Part shown: in pieces, positions 63,201 through 64,000 of the stretch
Layout: each line of letters begins with the position of its first letter
Numbering within the stretch: position 1 is the first letter of the stretch
Assembly: GCF_017833255.1 (NCBI RefSeq)
Contig: NZ_JAFIBU010000001.1
Span: 1,798,001 to 1,862,000, forward strand
Source: Paenibacillus sp. PvR098
Lineage (GTDB): Bacteria > Bacillota > Bacilli > Paenibacillales > NBRC-103111
Reading direction: 5' to 3'
DNA length: 64,000 bases
Program-made: the position numbers and the translations under genes
The notes under the pieces: model-generated
Told to the model about the DNA's origin: nothing
The model's input: the letters and a program-made list of their open reading frames with translations, nothing else
Database searches by the model: none

Positions 63201-63803
63201 CGGAATTCCGGTCTCGCGGCCAAGCTTAATCATCTCCTGCATCACTTTCTTTTGCTCCGGAAGCCCGTGGTCCTGCAGCTCCAGAAAAAAGTCGTCTCCG
63301 AATATGGCTTGATACCTCAGCGCCGCAGCCTTCGCTTCTTCATAGCGTCCGTGGAGCAAATGCTGGGACACCTCGCCACCAAGGCAGGAGCTCGTGCACA
63401 CAAGCCCCTCCGAGTAACGTTCCAAGTGTTCCAAATCGATTCTGGGCTTATAGTGATAGCCTTCAATATGAGCGATGGAGCTGAGCTTCATCAGGTTTTG
63501 ATAGCCGGTCTGATTTTTGGCGAGCAGGATTAAGTGATAGATAGGCTGTTCCTGTCGGGTTCCCTTGGTCCGTAAAGAGCCTGCCGTAAAATACATTTCA
63601 CAGCCGATAATCGGCTTGATGCTCCGTTCTTTGCATGCGCGATAAAATGGAATGGCGCCGTACATCACTCCATGGTCCGTGAGCGCCAGCGCCTTCATCC
63701 CAAGCTTGGCTGCTTGATCAACCAGATCGTGGATGCGCGCGGCACCGTCAAGCAAGCTGTATTCGCTGTGGACATGCAAATGGACAAAGTCTATATCGCC
63801 CAT
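60228..63803 (-). CDS. dnaE: DNA polymerase III subunit alpha
   Basis: 1191 residues. PHP domain at the N-terminus (FVHLHVHSEYSLLDGAARI in parts, LTDHGVMYG), palm with the catalytic PDIDIDFSD, then GTMAAKAAVRDVGR, the finger/tau-binding region, and a C-terminal OB fold (VMVAGLVTASKTIVTKKGQPM in parts). This is the DnaE type used beside PolC in Firmicutes. GGGGGCGG precedes the ATG. Confidence 0.97.
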   Translation of the reverse strand: MGDIDFVHLHVHSEYSLLDGAARIHDLVDQAAKLGMKALALTDHGVMYGAIPFYRACKERSIKPIIGCEMYFTAGSLRTKGTRQEQPIYHLILLAKNQTGYQNLMKLSSIAHIEGYHYKPRIDLEHLERYSEGLVCTSSCLGGEVSQHLLHGRYEEAKAAALRYQAIFGDDFFLELQDHGLPEQKKVMQEMIKLGRETGIPLIATNDVHYVREPDHAVQDILLCIGTGKTVEDEERLRFHSTQLYLKSADEMARMFVHVPEAIVNTAAVAERCQLELEFGRSILPQFNPIPEGLTAAAYLAELCGKGLLRRYSALKEWQDATWRNEVEQRLQYELGVIERMGYSDYFLIVWDFICFAHEQGIATGPGRGSSAGSLVAYTLNITDVDPIRYNLLFERFLNPERVSMPDIDIDFSDLRRDEVIDYVVHKYGRDRVAQIITFGTMAAKAAVRDVGRALNVPYNEVDRAAKLIPNQLGMTLEEALRVSPELKALADRQPKTAELLALAMKVEGMPRHASTHAAGVIISREPLTQYVPLQEGNEQTALTQYPMEHLEAIGLLKMDFLGLRTLSIIERTLEWIREQTGAAPDWTQVPMDDPDTYELLGRGDTTGIFQLESPGVRRVLKELRPSDFEDIISVLALYRPGPMEFIPKYIGGKHGQLQVEYPHEALEPILRDTYGIIVYQEQIMQIASLMAGFSLGEADLLRRAVSKKKREVLDEERSHFVQGSLGQGYSEAEANRVYDMIVRFADYGFPRAHATAYGVLAFQTAYLKAHYPVQFMASMLTAVMGSHHKVAEYADECRRMGIAVLPPDVNESGFLFTPVEAQEGPAIRFGLAAIKNVGTHAIESIMEKRGTGAYQSLIDFCRRVDLRVCNKRVMESLIQGGALDSLPGHRAQKLAMLEEALDAAVKWRKDREDLQLVLEGFGFTEEVNWEVEYPDISPFTMTEQLELERELTGLYISGSPLDDFESRLHKLVIDPLSSLHEYPDGSDVMVAGLVTASKTIVTKKGQPMAFMELEDRVGKTEVVLFPEVWKKYAPLVQKGKPVLVMAKLQLGDEDYKLLADQLLALDDPNLEQKAVKPVAGAAGGQPSRGGQRTTSSARQPAATPKLAAAVVPAHSTQRVYIRISPQHEQPAVLSELKRLIAQHIGPLSVVLYYEKNQKMLGLSDKYKVKPSPDLFHRIEELLGKECVKVK

Positions 63804-63928
63804 CCGGGCCGCCCCCTATACTTACTGAATCCCTCAAAAAAATTCTTGTACCTATTTTAGCATAATTACGAACAAGTGTGCCATATATTTAGAGAAGGAA
63901 GCGTGGAAGGGCTTGGTCCGGCCGGCTA

Positions 63929-63969
63929 CTTACGGCGGACAACCCCTCCCAAGCATAGTTGGCCGTAAG
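63929..63969. other. Inverted repeat upstream of dnaE
   Basis: CTTACGGC and GCCGTAAG, 8-bp arms around a 25-nt loop, near the window end. Role unknown; the next gene is outside the window. Confidence 0.35.
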
Positions 63970-64000
63970 CGAACTAAAGAACGGGAAAGGGTGGAAGCTG

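Overview
The window looks like chromosome from a spore-forming Firmicute of the Paenibacillaceae, most probably Paenibacillus or a close relative. The evidence is an alpha/beta-type small acid-soluble spore protein, a YtaF-type sporulation membrane protein, a small Tyr/Gly/His-rich coat-like peptide, strong GGAGG ribosome binding sites with several TTG and GTG starts, and Bacillus-like sets (citZ-icd-mdh, accD-accA-pyk, pstSCAB-phoU, phoPR, dnaE-polA). This assignment is an inference from gene content; no rRNA is present.

Layout. 1-7.1 kb: small housekeeping and stress genes (cut HxlR regulator, CDGSH Fe-S protein, MATE exporter, AraC regulator, MDR oxidoreductase, truncated haemoglobin, Nudix hydrolase), ending in a zone of decayed sequence that includes a broken tRNA-Ala copy. 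7.38-20.73 kb: a genomic island bounded by a 42-bp direct repeat made from the 3' half of the tRNA-Ala(GGC) gene. Its integrase survives only as a C-terminal fragment. The island is largely AT-rich and carries (i) a three-gene candidate ATP-grasp RiPP (graspetide) operon, (ii) a type I restriction-modification operon hsdM-hsdS-hsdR that runs straight on into a CD-NTase-like nucleotidyltransferase, a PD-(D/E)XK-like nuclease and a class III nucleotidyl-cyclase-like protein, and (iii) a SEFIR/TIR protein with a small partner gene. This is the part most likely to hold an undescribed defence system.

20.8-27.5 kb: replication, repair and sporulation genes (nrdR, SASP, lytic transglycosylase, coaE, ytaF, mutM, polA) and a HAD hydrolase. 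28.5-39.8 kb: phosphate acquisition (pstS-pstC-pstA-pstB-phoU), a divergent chemoreceptor, an IS3-family remnant, a Gfo/Idh/MocA dehydrogenase and phoR-phoP. PhoP-type boxes (TTTACA/TTAACA repeats at 11-bp periodicity) lie before pstS, before the chemoreceptor and directly before phoP. 40-50.6 kb: class I fumarase, a YfbR-like nucleotidase, a TetR-RND efflux pair under a perfect 50-bp palindrome, and the citZ-icd-mdh TCA group. 50.8-54.5 kb: polyphosphate genes ppx and ppk, tail to tail with overlapping ends. 54.5-64 kb: fxsA, a YbgC-like thioesterase, pyk-accA-accD with overlapping junctions, a small conserved protein, PgpA and dnaE.

Two themes stand out: phosphate and polyphosphate homeostasis spread over about 25 kb with shared Pho-box control, and a tRNA-integrated defence/RiPP island whose mobility genes have decayed. 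All functional calls rest on motif reading by eye; no database search was run.
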